A stretch of DNA of 64,000 nucleotides from Adenophora triphylla var. japonica. Lineage: Eukaryota; Streptophyta; Magnoliopsida; Asterales; Campanulaceae. The DNA lies in assembly GCA_022495995.1 (NCBI GenBank), contig JAFEMH010001470.1, positions 124,001 through 188,000 on the forward strand. Direction: 5' to 3'. Each line of letters opens with the position of its first letter. The stretch's first letter is position 1. This document shows positions 11,012 to 22,268 of the stretch, piece after piece. A model generated the notes under the pieces. The model saw only the letters and a list, made by a program, of their open reading frames with translations. It was not told where the DNA came from and did no database searches. A program made the translations under genes and the position numbers.

Positions 11012-12056
11012 CCACATCCTGACCCCTCCTCCTCCCATGCCTCAATGGTCTAACATCACGTGTCTCCGCCTCCGCCTCCTCCTCCTCCGCCGCCGCCTCC
11101 TCCTCCTCCGCCTCCCCTCCTCCTCCTCCTCCTCCTCAACCCCATCAGAGTCAGAAGATGACTCAGCAGCATCAGAATCAGAAGATGAAGATGAAGATGA
11201 CTCAGCAACATCCTCGTGACCAGCAGAGGCCGCCTCATCATCTGTATGCTCACTCTCAATGTGCTCCGGCTCAATCACAGTCTCAGGCTCATCATTTTTA
11301 TCATGTTTTTGTTTGGAGCGTTTATCTTTCTTAACTGCCGTCTCGGCCTTTCTCTTTCTATTGGAAGCGGTCATAGGTTGACGTCCCTACAAAAAAATCA
11401 AATAAGAGACAATAAATTAGTCACAGTTAAAGTTCCAGTTCCAGTTCCAGTTCATTTCGTGTAAATATACACGAAATGTTGAATAACATTTCGTGTAAAA
11501 TGATACGAAATGGTTCTCAACATTTCGTGTATATTCACACGAAATCCAAAGGAGAAATTTTCCTTTAGATTTCGTGTGATTATACACGAAATGCTAAGAA
11601 CAATTTCGTGTAATTTTCATACGAAATAGAAGGACCAGTTTCGTGTATAGGCATACGAAACAACCTAAACATTGTTCCATTGTGTTTCGTGTGCCTATAC
11701 ACGAAATTTTTGGAACCAGTTCGTGTAATTTTACACGAAATGTTGTGAAACATCACGTGTAAAATTACACGAAACAATCACAGTCCAGAAACATATTTCG
11801 CACTACAATTTCAAACCCAGTTCATCAATGGAATTCTAAACAACAAATTCAAACCCAGTTCATAACATCTCATTTTAAAACCCAATTCATCAAACTAATT
11901 TTTGAATAATAATGATACTCTCTTTGACCTAAACTCCAGAAACGGTGAGGGAGGGATTACCTTCTTCACAGGCACGGTGGTAGACGATGTTCCGGCGGCC
12001 ATGGCAGCGGCGGCGGAAGCGCCGGACTTAACTGCCGGAATTTTCATTCTCACCAT
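11012..12056 (-). pseudogene. N-terminal exons of a basic/acidic low-complexity protein, MULE-1 cargo
   Basis: Exon 1 (12056-11961) starts MVRMKIPAVKSGASAAAA and ends at a GT donor after VPVKK. Exon 2 resumes at 11386 (acceptor TTTGTAG) with GRQPMTASNRKRKAETAVK, then an acidic Ser/Asp/Glu-rich stretch, then a run of about 17 Arg encoded by a TCC/GGA microsatellite (11063-11140). The frame stops at 11042, but the reading depends on the microsatellite length. No domain is recognised; composition suggests a nuclear, unstructured tail. Its strand and position suggest it is the start of the PMD gene, with the solo LTR inserted between. That link is an inference. Confidence 0.5.
11455..11785. repeat. 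Hairpin repeat array H3 of MULE-1
   Basis: About nine inverted repeats of the type TTTCGTGTA-N(2-8)-TACACGAAA in tandem, separated by unrelated 10-20 bp spacers. This is the longest of the three arrays and lies in the first intron of the cargo gene, near the right end of MULE-1. Confidence 0.9.
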
Positions 12057-12152
12057 TTGGATTTTGAGTAAGTAGCGTCGTTCGTGTACGAGAGAGAGCA
12101 GAGAAGAGAGAACGGCGTTGGAGGGAATGAGAGAAATGAAATGAGAGAAATG

Positions 12153-12159
<7 letters not shown>

Positions 12160-12190
<31 letters not shown>
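12160..12190. repeat. AT microsatellite near MULE-1 right end
   Basis: About 15 TA/AT units following an A-run, 50 bp inside the right terminal repeat. Confidence 0.9.
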
Positions 12191-12192
<2 letters not shown>

Positions 12193-12287
12193 GGGTATTT
12201 TCGTCATTTCCAAGTGCCTTGTATTTTTCATGCCTTGCAAATAAAATTCACCCTCTGGCAGGGGTAAATGATTTAAAGTGTAAATTT

Positions 12288-12562
12288 AAAGGCTATGTCT
12301 ATCGGCAATCAATCCAATCCAATTATTAAATATTATTTCTCTCTCCTTTATTTACTCAGTTTATATCATTTACTCAATTTATATCTACAATCAATCTCTT
12401 CTTTTTTTTATCATCCATCAACAGCTCAATCCATCCCAACTAACATTATCTCTTTAAACTATCTTTTATTTAATTTATTACATATTATCAATTGTCAATT
12501 TATATTATTTTTCTAATCTTATAATAAATTAATAAAAATAAATTTAACTAATAAATTTATAA
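12288..12562 (-). mobile_element. Probable left end of the split PIF/Harbinger element
   Basis: AT-rich sequence starting AGGCTATGTCTATCGGCAAT. It lies directly outside the MULE-2 target duplication and, if MULE-2 is removed, joins to 30848 to give the 3' end of the PIF transposase unit. The terminal word resembles PIF/Harbinger ends (GGC..TAT) but its match to the presumed right end near 34937 is poor, so this boundary is tentative. Confidence 0.45.
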
Positions 12563-12675
12563 GCAAAAAATTTGTAAAAAACGTGTTTTTTGTTAAGCTT
12601 AACAAAAAACGTGTTTTTCACCCGCGGTTCAATTTAAGGGACGGTTCATACGCTTTTCCGGTCCGGTTCAATTTC
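12563..12675 (+). repeat. Left terminal inverted repeat of MULE-2
   Basis: Contains a self-complementary core: AAAAAACGTGTTTTTTG, TTAAGCTTAA and CAAAAAACGTGTTTTT. Its counterpart on the other strand ends the element at 30838. The outer 23 bp have diverged more than the inner part. Confidence 0.8.
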
Positions 12676-12977
12676 TCGCGGCATATTTGATTTTTGCTTT
12701 CGTCATTTGTGCCCTTCAATTCGATTTTCCGTCATTCTTCTTCATCAATTTCGTCATTGTTCTTCATCAATTTCCATCGATATTCTTCATCTCCGAGCTG
12801 TTTTCATTCGTATTTTTACTTCTTCATCAATTTCCGTCATTGTTATCCGACATTATGACCGGCCAAGGCAAAGAAATCAGGAGCAAGCAGCGTAACGAAG
12901 GTATGATTTTACTTGTTTTCAGTCATATTTTTCTTCGATTTTCACCTATTGTTATGGATTGATGCAATGACACATTA

Positions 12978-13290
12978 TGTTCGTGACACTGGTACTTTAG
13001 AAAACACAAGCAAACATAAGCAAATGTTGGCTCTATTGAAACCCTAAATATGGCACTTTGAAACCGTTGCACTGTCACATTTACTTGCACTTGCACTATC
13101 GAAACAGTTGCACTTTCACATTTAATTGCAAACATAAGCAAATGTTGGCACTATAGATAACACTGGCACTTTGAAACCATAACACTGGCACTTTGAAACC
13201 GTAAGACTTGCACTTTGAAACCAATAACACTGGCACTTTGAAATCATAACACTGGCACTTTGAAATCATACTTCTGGCACTGATGTAATG
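12978..13290. repeat. ACTGGCACTT repeat array, Ulp1 intron 1
   Basis: About ten degenerate units of (A)CTGGCACTTTGAAA separated by CATAACA-like spacers fill this intron. Other arrays of the same unit lie in introns 2, 4 and 5 of the gene (14305-14490, 15155-15175, 15690-15850). Confidence 0.88.
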
Positions 13291-14304
13291 TTTTTTTATA
13301 TTTATTTTCAGTTCTATCAAAGCGTAAAAGAGTTGTGGATGATGATGATTTTGATATCACTAGTAAGAGGCCTAAAGGTTTAGGGGGTGATAAATTTGAG
13401 CATTGGTGTACTCCTAAAAGACTCGTTGAGCTCTGTTTAACTCCATACCAGAAGAGAGATGTTAGGGCTATTGGATTTGGATCTTTGTTGAGTCTTGAGG
13501 TTAAGGTATTGCCGCTTAGGCCTGTTCAGTTTCTTGTTGATAGATTTGAACCAATAACAAGGATACAACAAATTAATTCATCAGAGAAATATGTTATTAC
13601 AACATCAGATGTTTATGATATATTTTGTCTACCTAGGAATGTTGCAAAGTCTAAGGTAAATCAATCATCCAGCAAAAATATGGAATTGAGAAATCGATAT
13701 TTTGAGAAATTTGGGCGTACTAAAGATGGTCTTCCTGCCTATAAACTTTTAGAACGCATTTCTGAGTTACATCAAGGTGGGGATGAATTTAAACGCTTGT
13801 TTGTGCTATTTGTTGTTGGAATTTTTCTTGCCCCAATAGTTACAAAAACAATTGATGTGTTACTGCTAAGTCTTGTAGAAGACGTTTCACAAATAAGCAA
13901 GTTTGATTGGTGTCAATATGTTTTGGACAAATTATGTTAGGGTGTATCGAGGTTTAAGAATCAAAAAAAGAATTCAAAAAACTGTAGTGGTTGTGTTATG
14001 GTGTTGGTGATTGCATACCTTCAAAGATTTCCATTTCAAGGGGTGAAAGAATCAACTGTTCTCCATTTGATTAATCATTGGAATGCTGAAAAATTCAAAG
14101 TGAGGATTGATTCCGAAGCGAAAGTTGGTTGGGGAAAATTAATTTTTTATGGACAGCATGTTTATCCTATAAGTAGAGTTGAAGATGATTTTGTGGAGGA
14201 AGAACCCATTGAGTTTGAGGAAGAATATATTCCGTTAAGGATTGAAAGTGGCGCAAAGGAAAGAAATGCAGAGTCAAGCAATGTGAGTACTGTCACTATT
14301 GATT

Positions 14305-14490
14305 ACTTACATTGGTACTTTGAATTTCTTATGCTGGCATTATTGATTACTTACATTGGCACAATGAATAACATGTACTGGCACTTAAAATACACACACT
14401 GACACAAATTTTTTGCTGCTCTGGCACTATTGATTACTTGGACTGGCACAATTGCAATATGAAACTGGCACAATTGAGCTCATTCTTACT
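14305..14490. repeat. CTGGCAC repeats, Ulp1 intron 2
   Basis: About nine CTGGCAC/TTGGCAC units alternating with ATTGATTACTTAC-like spacers fill the intron between exons 2 and 3. Confidence 0.85.
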
Positions 14491-15684
14491 ATTTTTCATT
14501 GATGTAGGCTGCTAAGGAGTCATGAGATATATTGAGGAAGGACCTTGATAATGTTGTTCATGCACACATTGAAAGACTTAAATGTATCAAGAAGGATAAG
14601 GGAAAAAATGCAGCAGATGAGACGGGGGAAGAGAAAGAGAATGAGGGGAAGGGGAAGGGGGAGGGGAAGGGAAAGGAAGTAGAAGATGATATTTTTAACG
14701 AGGAATATTTTTCTGAGATTGACAATATTGTTTCAGACATTTTGAAGACAACAAAAGCTGATATGGGAAAGAAAAGTAAAGGTTCAATTTCATCATTTGA
14801 CCTTTTATCTCAGGTATCTGGTGAGAAAAGAAGAGAACATGCAGAGCAGAAAGAACAGGAATTTAATGATATTTTTCGGGAGACAGATGATGATGATGAA
14901 CAGATTGTTAGAGATGTTGAAAACATTATTGCGAATATAAATGAGAGCAGCTTTATGAGTTGTTATGAGATGTTGAACGTAGGTTGCACAGTGGACTGTG
15001 GGGAAGCTAACGAGGAATTTGTATACTGTTCTCGGTTTATGATCAACAACGCTGATGTCTTGCGACCGATGTTGAAGCTGAGAAAGGAGGCTGTTGACAT
15101 GTGCATGTCTACACACTTTTCAAGAAATCTGAAGGAGTAAGCTATAAATTTATCAATACCCAAACAATGGCACCTTTTATGAATCTATACACTTGTACGT
15201 AAAAGCATTTACTAATTTATTTTTTCTTTTACAGCAGTTGTGATCCTATTTACACAATGTTCCATAGCTTAACACTTGAAGATATTTTGAGCTTGAATGA
15301 AGACACGAAAATAACTTCAAATACTATCGATTGTTGGGCTATACTTCTTAATAAGATGGAGCGAAAGTCTGGTAGAATGAAGAAGTTTATGTTTGGGCTT
15401 AGTCATTGTGTAAGTTCTTTATCTATGATGCTAGTACATTCAAAAATTATATTATCTATGATTGTTTGTTAATTAAATTATATTTGTGTGCATTTTTAAA
15501 TTTGATGTTATTAATGTGTTATACAGGTTGTTTGGATTCAACGTACAACGTGGAGTTCTCTCGATGCTACATCAAAAGCTGAGCAAGAAATCACTGATAG
15601 TTTAAAATATTGGATTGATATTAATTTTGATGATGCTGAGGGAGCTGATTTGAGTGAAGTTAAATTGGTATGCATTGTCATTTT

Positions 15685-15850
15685 ATACTTACATGTACTG
15701 GCACTTATTAATCAATACACTTGTATAAAAGATCACTTGCACTGGCAGTAGAAAACAATTGATGCTGGCACTGTGAAAATATAATACTGGCACTTTCAAA
15801 CAATTGATCCTGGTACTTTCAAACTCTAATGCTGGCACTTATTCTCTCGC
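15685..15850. repeat. CTGGCACTT repeats, Ulp1 intron 5
   Basis: About seven units such as ATACTGGCACTTTCAAACAA run up to the splice acceptor of the exon carrying the catalytic His and Asp. Confidence 0.85.
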
Positions 15851-16103
15851 AGTTCTTCTTGCCCTGCCATAGAGGTGACAACAATAGTGGCCATTACACA
15901 CTTTTTGTTGTCAAAACTGATAGTCAATCAATTCAGTATCTTGACAACTTGCCAATGAATGATTGAAAGAGACAGAACGTGCCAAAACTTGCTCATAGCA
16001 TGGTAATATTATTTATTGAATTGTTTTTTTTTTTGTTTGTTATTTTCTTTACCAAAACTTCCATATTAATTTTGCTTTTTTTTTTTTTTTTTGCAGCAAT
16101 CTG

Positions 16104-17581
16104 TAGGTGTTAGTGCCCTAGGCCTATAGAGATAGACTTATTTGTAATGTCATTATTCATTTATATATGAGATTATTACTTTGATTATTATATATGTTTG
16201 CATGTTTATTGTAATAATCGTGTCCCTAGTACTTATGAAGCACTAGTATGAAGTTTAATGGATAATCATGTGATGATTATATGCATAGGGATGCACATTA
16301 AATTCATAGGTACTTATTGGAGAACAAGGTACTGGACTTGACCCATTATGAGATTTATGTCATGGTCAAATGTCATAATTAAATCTCATATAGTCATATC
16401 ATTGATATCCTTTGACCTGAGATTATCATCGTCTTCCACTCGATGAATATTGTGTTTGATATAGTTTAACGTTGTCTTTCCACTCGATGAATATTGTGTT
16501 TGATATAGTTTAACGTTGTCTTTAACCGGATAACAATAAGGGCTATTATTGGCATGATAGGATTCTTGTTGGGAAGAATGATAAGTCAAGATGGAAATTT
16601 GTCCCTCGTAAAGAGAGATGTTTGCTTGGCCACTCGTAAGTAAGATTGATGATGTACATGGCCATGTCCGAATGAATTAATGTGATTAATTACATTCGAT
16701 TGATCAATTTACTTAGTAACGAGAAAGCATTGAACAATATGAGTTGACGTGGACCATGACTCATGTTCAATATAACATCGTGTGACAATGGGATTGTGAT
16801 ATGTTCTATGTAGGAAAATCGAACTTGATATTATATTATTTGGGTAGGCATGATGGCTTGCTAGAGTCCGCTCATGTCTTATGAGGATCGATGTGATCGA
16901 ACTCATTGCCAACATAATATAGTCCTATGGGGTCACACACATCGAACGAATTGTCAAAAATGAAGAATATGGAGTTTTTTGTTCTCAGGGGACGACTCGT
17001 CCCTAGGCCAGAACCAACTATTCCCCTTAAGGGGGACGCCAGATTCAGAAGCTAGGTGCCAGGGGACGACTCGTCCCGTCGGCGCTGGACTGACGCGGAA
17101 TTGACTTAAAACTAGGGTTTTCGCAAAGGGAAAAGTTTTATAACGTATAAATACTTACCCCTGGTTGCCCTAGCCGTAATACTCACGTTTTGGGTTTAGA
17201 GAAACACAAAATAGAGTGATTCCAATTGTGAATTGAGAATCGAAACACCATTCAATTCCATATTCTTCATTGATTGAAAGGAGTTTCAATCAAAGGATCT
17301 AGCAATCCACCTAGAATTGTTCTAGGGTTCGTTCATCGCGTGGATACACATAGAGGATCTTCGCTATTCAAGATCTTTCGTTCGTGATTCATTGATCGTT
17401 CATCGAGGATTCATAAGATCAACAATCTGGAGTTGGAACGCGTTTATCAAAGACAAAAGCACACAAGGTTGGTAATTCTATTTCATACTTCTTAATTAAT
17501 CATCTAGAACGGATCCTAGGGCTCCGGGTTTTCGAGTTAATTTGCATTCTTTCGCTGCGCATGGACCCTCGAAACCCAACA
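16104..17581 (+). repeat. 5' LTR of Copia-2
   Basis: Promoter layout: two GGGGACGACTCGTCCC palindromes (16988-17003 and 17062-17077), then TATAAATA at 17146-17153. It has a tandem duplication of CCACTCGATGAATATTGTG and its surroundings at 16436-16525, which is absent from the other LTR. Confidence 0.95.
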
Positions 17582-18559
17582 GTGGTATCAGAGCCCCGTT
17601 CATGATGTTTATATTAGAAAATCATGATAATTAGATAATGTGATTATGTTAATTTTCATGATGTACACGATCTAGAATGTGAAATTGTATGAGTTTTGCT
17701 TATGAAGTAATTGTATATAATGATATACCATGATCATGAAATTGAAATATATGATTAATATGATTAATCTAGATTATGGGATGTCAATTTCATTAATATG
17801 ATTAATGTGATTAATCTGGGATATTTGTGAAGTGTTACTTAGTATATTGGCTGGACACTAAAACCTTCCCCACAAGCACTTCGATGGAAGTGTGGGATAA
17901 ATTTGGAGCACGTGGCAGCGTACTAGTAACTACTGACCAAATGTGATTTGTGTTGCATCATTCCATGTTCATAATTATGCTCATATAGTTTTCATGAATC
18001 AACCTTGGTATGTTAATTGATAAACATGAAAATTGAACCTTCTTTGTAATTTGAGTTTGTTTTATGCCACCCATGTTTAAACACTTGTGAGTACACGGAT
18101 AGTTTCATGTAGGCTACGCCACAGCGAGGTACATTGATTCTATCTTTGTATGATCAAGATGAGCAAACGGTGATTGCTATACGTTTAACATGGTTGAACT
18201 CAATTAGGCTATCAAAATAGTTTTGGGCCTAAGGCATAAGATGAGATTGAAACATGTGACATATGATGTCTATAATCTCATAAAGGATCTAAGAGTCATA
18301 TGTTGATATGATTGATAAATGTTATCTACCTTTTTAGTTTAATTTTGAGCAGTCGTGCCATAGCCGACTTGAAATTAAATTAAAGTTGGGTCTTAGCCTA
18401 TTAAATTATATTATACATATTTGCATAAGAAGGTTATATAATTTAGTGGGAGTATTTATGAAATACGTTATTTAATCTCTTAAATGAAATCGGTACTTAT
18501 ATGTGTTCATATGTGTTGCATATTTTTGTTGTAGAAATAGCATTAAACTATAATTAATC

Positions 18560-21500
18560 CTTATTATTGCGATTCGTCCTTATGAAGGACAAGTTCGAAA
18601 AGAACGGTACAAGTTATTCTGATTTGATCAGATGCTCAAGAAGTGTTCTTAAGCAAAATTGTACGTTCTTGACGAATCTATTCCTGCTGAACCCACTGCA
18701 AACGTTGCAAAGGGAAGATAAGGAGCAACATAAGAAACATAGAGATGATTCCTATGATGTTGTTTGCCCTATACTTGCCACCATGTTTAAAGGCTCTTGA
18801 GAGGAACCTTGAACACGTGGAAATTGCTTTTGTTCTAGCACAACGCACAAAAGGAAATGTTCCAAGTGCAAGCTAGACAAAAGATATATGTTGTGGTGAA
18901 GGCTTTTAATGCATGAGATGCAAAAGGAGCAATCCACAAGTGTGTTAATGGTTAACACAAGAAAGGGGTTCAAAAGGGAAGGCAAAGAAGGTAAAGCAAA
19001 AATTGCTAAACCTGGGGCAAAAGTTGCAAAAGCCTAGGAGAGGCTAAACCCAAAGTGTCTCAAAAGGATGCATTTTGCTATCATTGCAATGAGATTGTCA
19101 TTGGAAGCAAAGTTGCAAGGCTAATAAGGAAGGCCTAAAAGGTGAAGAAGGGCAATTTGATTGCTACTACTTCAAATATCTATATGATAGATATTTTCCT
19201 TTCGACTTCTTGTTCTTGGGTATATGATATCGGATATAGATCCCACATTTGTTTAAATGTGCGAGAAATAAAGAATAGAAAGCTACTCAAAGAAGGTGAA
19301 TTAAACCTATGCGTGGTAATGAAGCAAGAGTTGCTGCGTTAGCCATAGGGACTTATGAAGTCACTTTACCTTGTGGACTAGTACTTGTTTTGAACAAGTG
19401 TGACTATGTTCCGGATTTGAGTAGGAGTATTATTTTGTTTCTTATGAGGATGATGAAGGATATAATTCTCTTATTGAAAATAAGAAGCCTTATATTTATT
19501 TAATGATATGCATTATTGTAATGCATATGTCATTGAATGGTCTTCATAGCCTTGATGTTAAGATACAAAATAACATTGAAGATATCTATAATATAAGTGT
19601 GAAATCTAAACCGAATGATATGAACAACACGTTCATATGGCATTGCCGGCTTGGTCATATAAATGAGAAACGTATAATCTAAATTCCATTAACATGGACA
19701 TTTAGACTCATATGATTGTGAATCATTTGAGGTATGTGAATCTCGTTTATTTGGTAAAATGACCAAACCACCCTACACTAAGAGTAGTGGGAGGGCTAGT
19801 GACTTATTGGCCCTTGTACATGAGATGTATATGGACTATTAAGCAGTATTGCTAGGGGAAGATTTCGGTATTTCATTTATATTCACTGATGACTTATCTA
19901 GATATGACTATGTCTATCCGATGAAGTCCAAAAGTGAATTGATTGAGATATTTGGAATATTTCAAAATGAAGTACAAAACAATCTTGGCAAAACTATTAA
20001 GTACTTTGATTAGATCGAAGTGGTAAATATTTGAGCCAAGAGTTTGACAATCATCTTAAAACTGTGAAATTGTTTCAGAGTTGACTCCATGCGGAACACC
20101 ATTTTGAATGGTGTGTCTGAAAGGAGGAATTGAACCTTGTTAGACATGGTTCATTCGATGATGAGTCAAAGTTGACCTTCCTATTACCTTTTGAGGATAT
20201 GCATTAGAAATTGATGCGTTTAAACTGAATTGTGTCCAAACTAAATCAGTTCCTAAGTCCTCACATGAGATGTGGCATGGAAGAATGTCTTTCATGAAGA
20301 TTTGGGGTTGCAAATATTATGTGAAGAGACTTGTCTCTGATAAGTTAGCACCAAATCTGACAAGGTTATTTTCGAATATTAATTTTACAACCGCAAAGAG
20401 AACAAAATGGTTGTTGCTCTATATGATTCGTTTCTTGAGAAATAGTTTCTCAATGAAAAATCTAGTGGGAGTAAAATTGATCTTAAATTGAAGGAGTTCA
20501 AGAACCTGAAAATGACATGGAACCAAGAGTAGAGACGGAACCAAGTTCACAAGGAGTTGTGAAACCGGTTCAAGTTACACATGTCCATCGTAGATTGGAT
20601 AGGTTACGATCCGAACACGAGAAATATTGATCTCTCATATCGGAAAGTAATAAAGTGGAAGTCATTGAGAATGACGATCCTACTTACTATCTAGAGGCGA
20701 TGTCCACTCCTAATTAGGATAAATGGTTAGGAACCATGGAGTCCGAATTACAATCCATTATTTGATAATCAAGTTTTGAACTTGATTGAGCTACTTGAAG
20801 GTGTAAAAACTAAAGGGTGCAAGTAGGTCTTCAAGACCGACATGGATGGAAGGTGTATACTTTCATGACTAAGGATTGTAGCAAAGGAATTTAGGCAAAT
20901 TCATAGTATTAACTATGTTGAAACCTTTTTGCCCGTTACAATGCCGAAGTCTGTTAGAATTTCAATTGTCATAGTCGTATATTATGACTATGTGATATGA
21001 CAAATGGATGACAAGCGACTTTCCTAAATGGAAAGATTCTTAAGGATGTGTACAGTACACAACCCGAAGGTTTGTCAATCCAAGAAATTCTAATAAAGTA
21101 TACATGTTGCAGAGATCCATGAGATGGGTTGAAGCAAGCTTCGAGAAATTGGAATCTTCATTTTGATGAATCGGTCAAAGAGTTTGACTTCATCAAGTAC
21201 GAAGATGAACATTGTGTATACATGAAATTCAGTGGGAGCATAGTATTATTTCTATTGTTATATGACGATGATATCTTACTCATTGAAAACAAAGTTCCGA
21301 CACTTAAGACTGTCAAGTCTTAGTCAAGGAAAGGTTTCTCAATGAAAGATATGGGTGAAACCGCTTACATCCTTGGTATCAAGATCTATAGAGATAGATC
21401 AAGAAGGATGATTGGTTTGAGTCAAAGTACATATATTGACAAGGTCCTTAGAAGATTCTAAATGGAATATTCTAAGAAAGGTAACTTGTCAATGGGTCAT

Positions 21501-22200
21501 GGTGTTACTCTTAGCAAGACTCAGTGTCCTATGACAACTGATGAGCAAAAGAGAATGAATGAAGTTCCATATGCTCCGGCATTTGGATCTGTCATGTATG
21601 CCATGATTTGTACTAGACCCGACGTCTCGTATGCTTTGAGCATGACGAGTCGATACCGATCTGATCCTGATAAGAACCATTGGATGGCAGTCAAGGCGAT
21701 CCTTAAAGTACTTAAGAAGAACTAAGGATACGTTCTTGGTATTTGAAAGGTTGGAAGTTAAGCTTGTTGTAAAGGTTACACGGATGCTAGCTTTCAAACT
21801 GACAAAGTTAATTAAAATCGCAATTAGGATTTGTGTTTATGCTTATTGGAGGTGCGGTTTTGTTGGAAGAGTTCCAAGCAGAAAAATCGTAGCCGATTCT
21901 ACTACTAAGGACGAATTTTAGCAACATATGATGTAGCTAGAAGAGGCAATTTGGATCAAAAGTTCATTAGTGTTTTGGAATTGTTCCAAGTATCACTAAT
22001 CCAGTGGAACTTTGTTGTGACAATTGTGGTGTCATTTGTGAAAGAAAAAGAACCAAGGTCACATCAACGATCCAAATACATTTTGAGACGTTTCCACCTC
22101 ATTCGAGAAATCTGTGAAAGGGAAGACGTTAAGATATGCAGAGGTACCAACGGATGACAACGTTTCGGACTCTCTCACCAAGCCTTTTCCACAAGCTAAA
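18560..22200 (+). pseudogene. Copia-2 gag-pol, heavily decayed
   Basis: Order of domains is Copia: a degenerate zinc knuckle (CYHCNE...WKQSCK, about 19076-19120), protease (WVYDIGYRSHIC, about 19212, where the catalytic DTG has become DIG), integrase (WHCRLGHINEKR, about 19637) and its C-terminal WHGRMSFMKIWGCKYYVKRL (20272-20331). Reverse transcriptase follows (QASRNWNLHFDE; the active-site box reads YDDDILLI at about 21260), then RNase H ending IVADSTTKDEF near 21885-21920. Stops and frameshifts break it into short frames throughout, including one in almost every domain. The element therefore could not have supplied its own proteins for a recent jump. The stretch 17595-18560 is a non-coding leader. 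Confidence 0.88.
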
Positions 22201-22268
22201 CATGATGGTCATGTTAGGTCCATGGGTATAAGATATATGAATGATTGGGCCTAGTGCAAGTGGGAGAC

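Larger units (their letters stand above)
3738..12242 (-). mobile_element. MULE-1: Mutator-like element with OTU transposase and PMD gene
   Basis: The ends are inverted copies: TTATTTGCAAGGCAT at 3738 and the same word on the minus strand ending at 12242, with AAGGCAC repeated further inside each end. A target duplication is only tentative (CCTCTGG present just outside the left end and about 6 bp outside the right end). Inside, on the minus strand, are a MURA-type transposase with an OTU domain and a plant-mobile-domain gene. Hairpin repeats of the form TTTCGTGTA...TACACGAAA occur near both ends and in a transposase intron. Later insertions are a hAT-like MITE (3831-4489) and a solo LTR (9475-10961); without them the element is about 6.35 kb. 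Confidence 0.75.
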
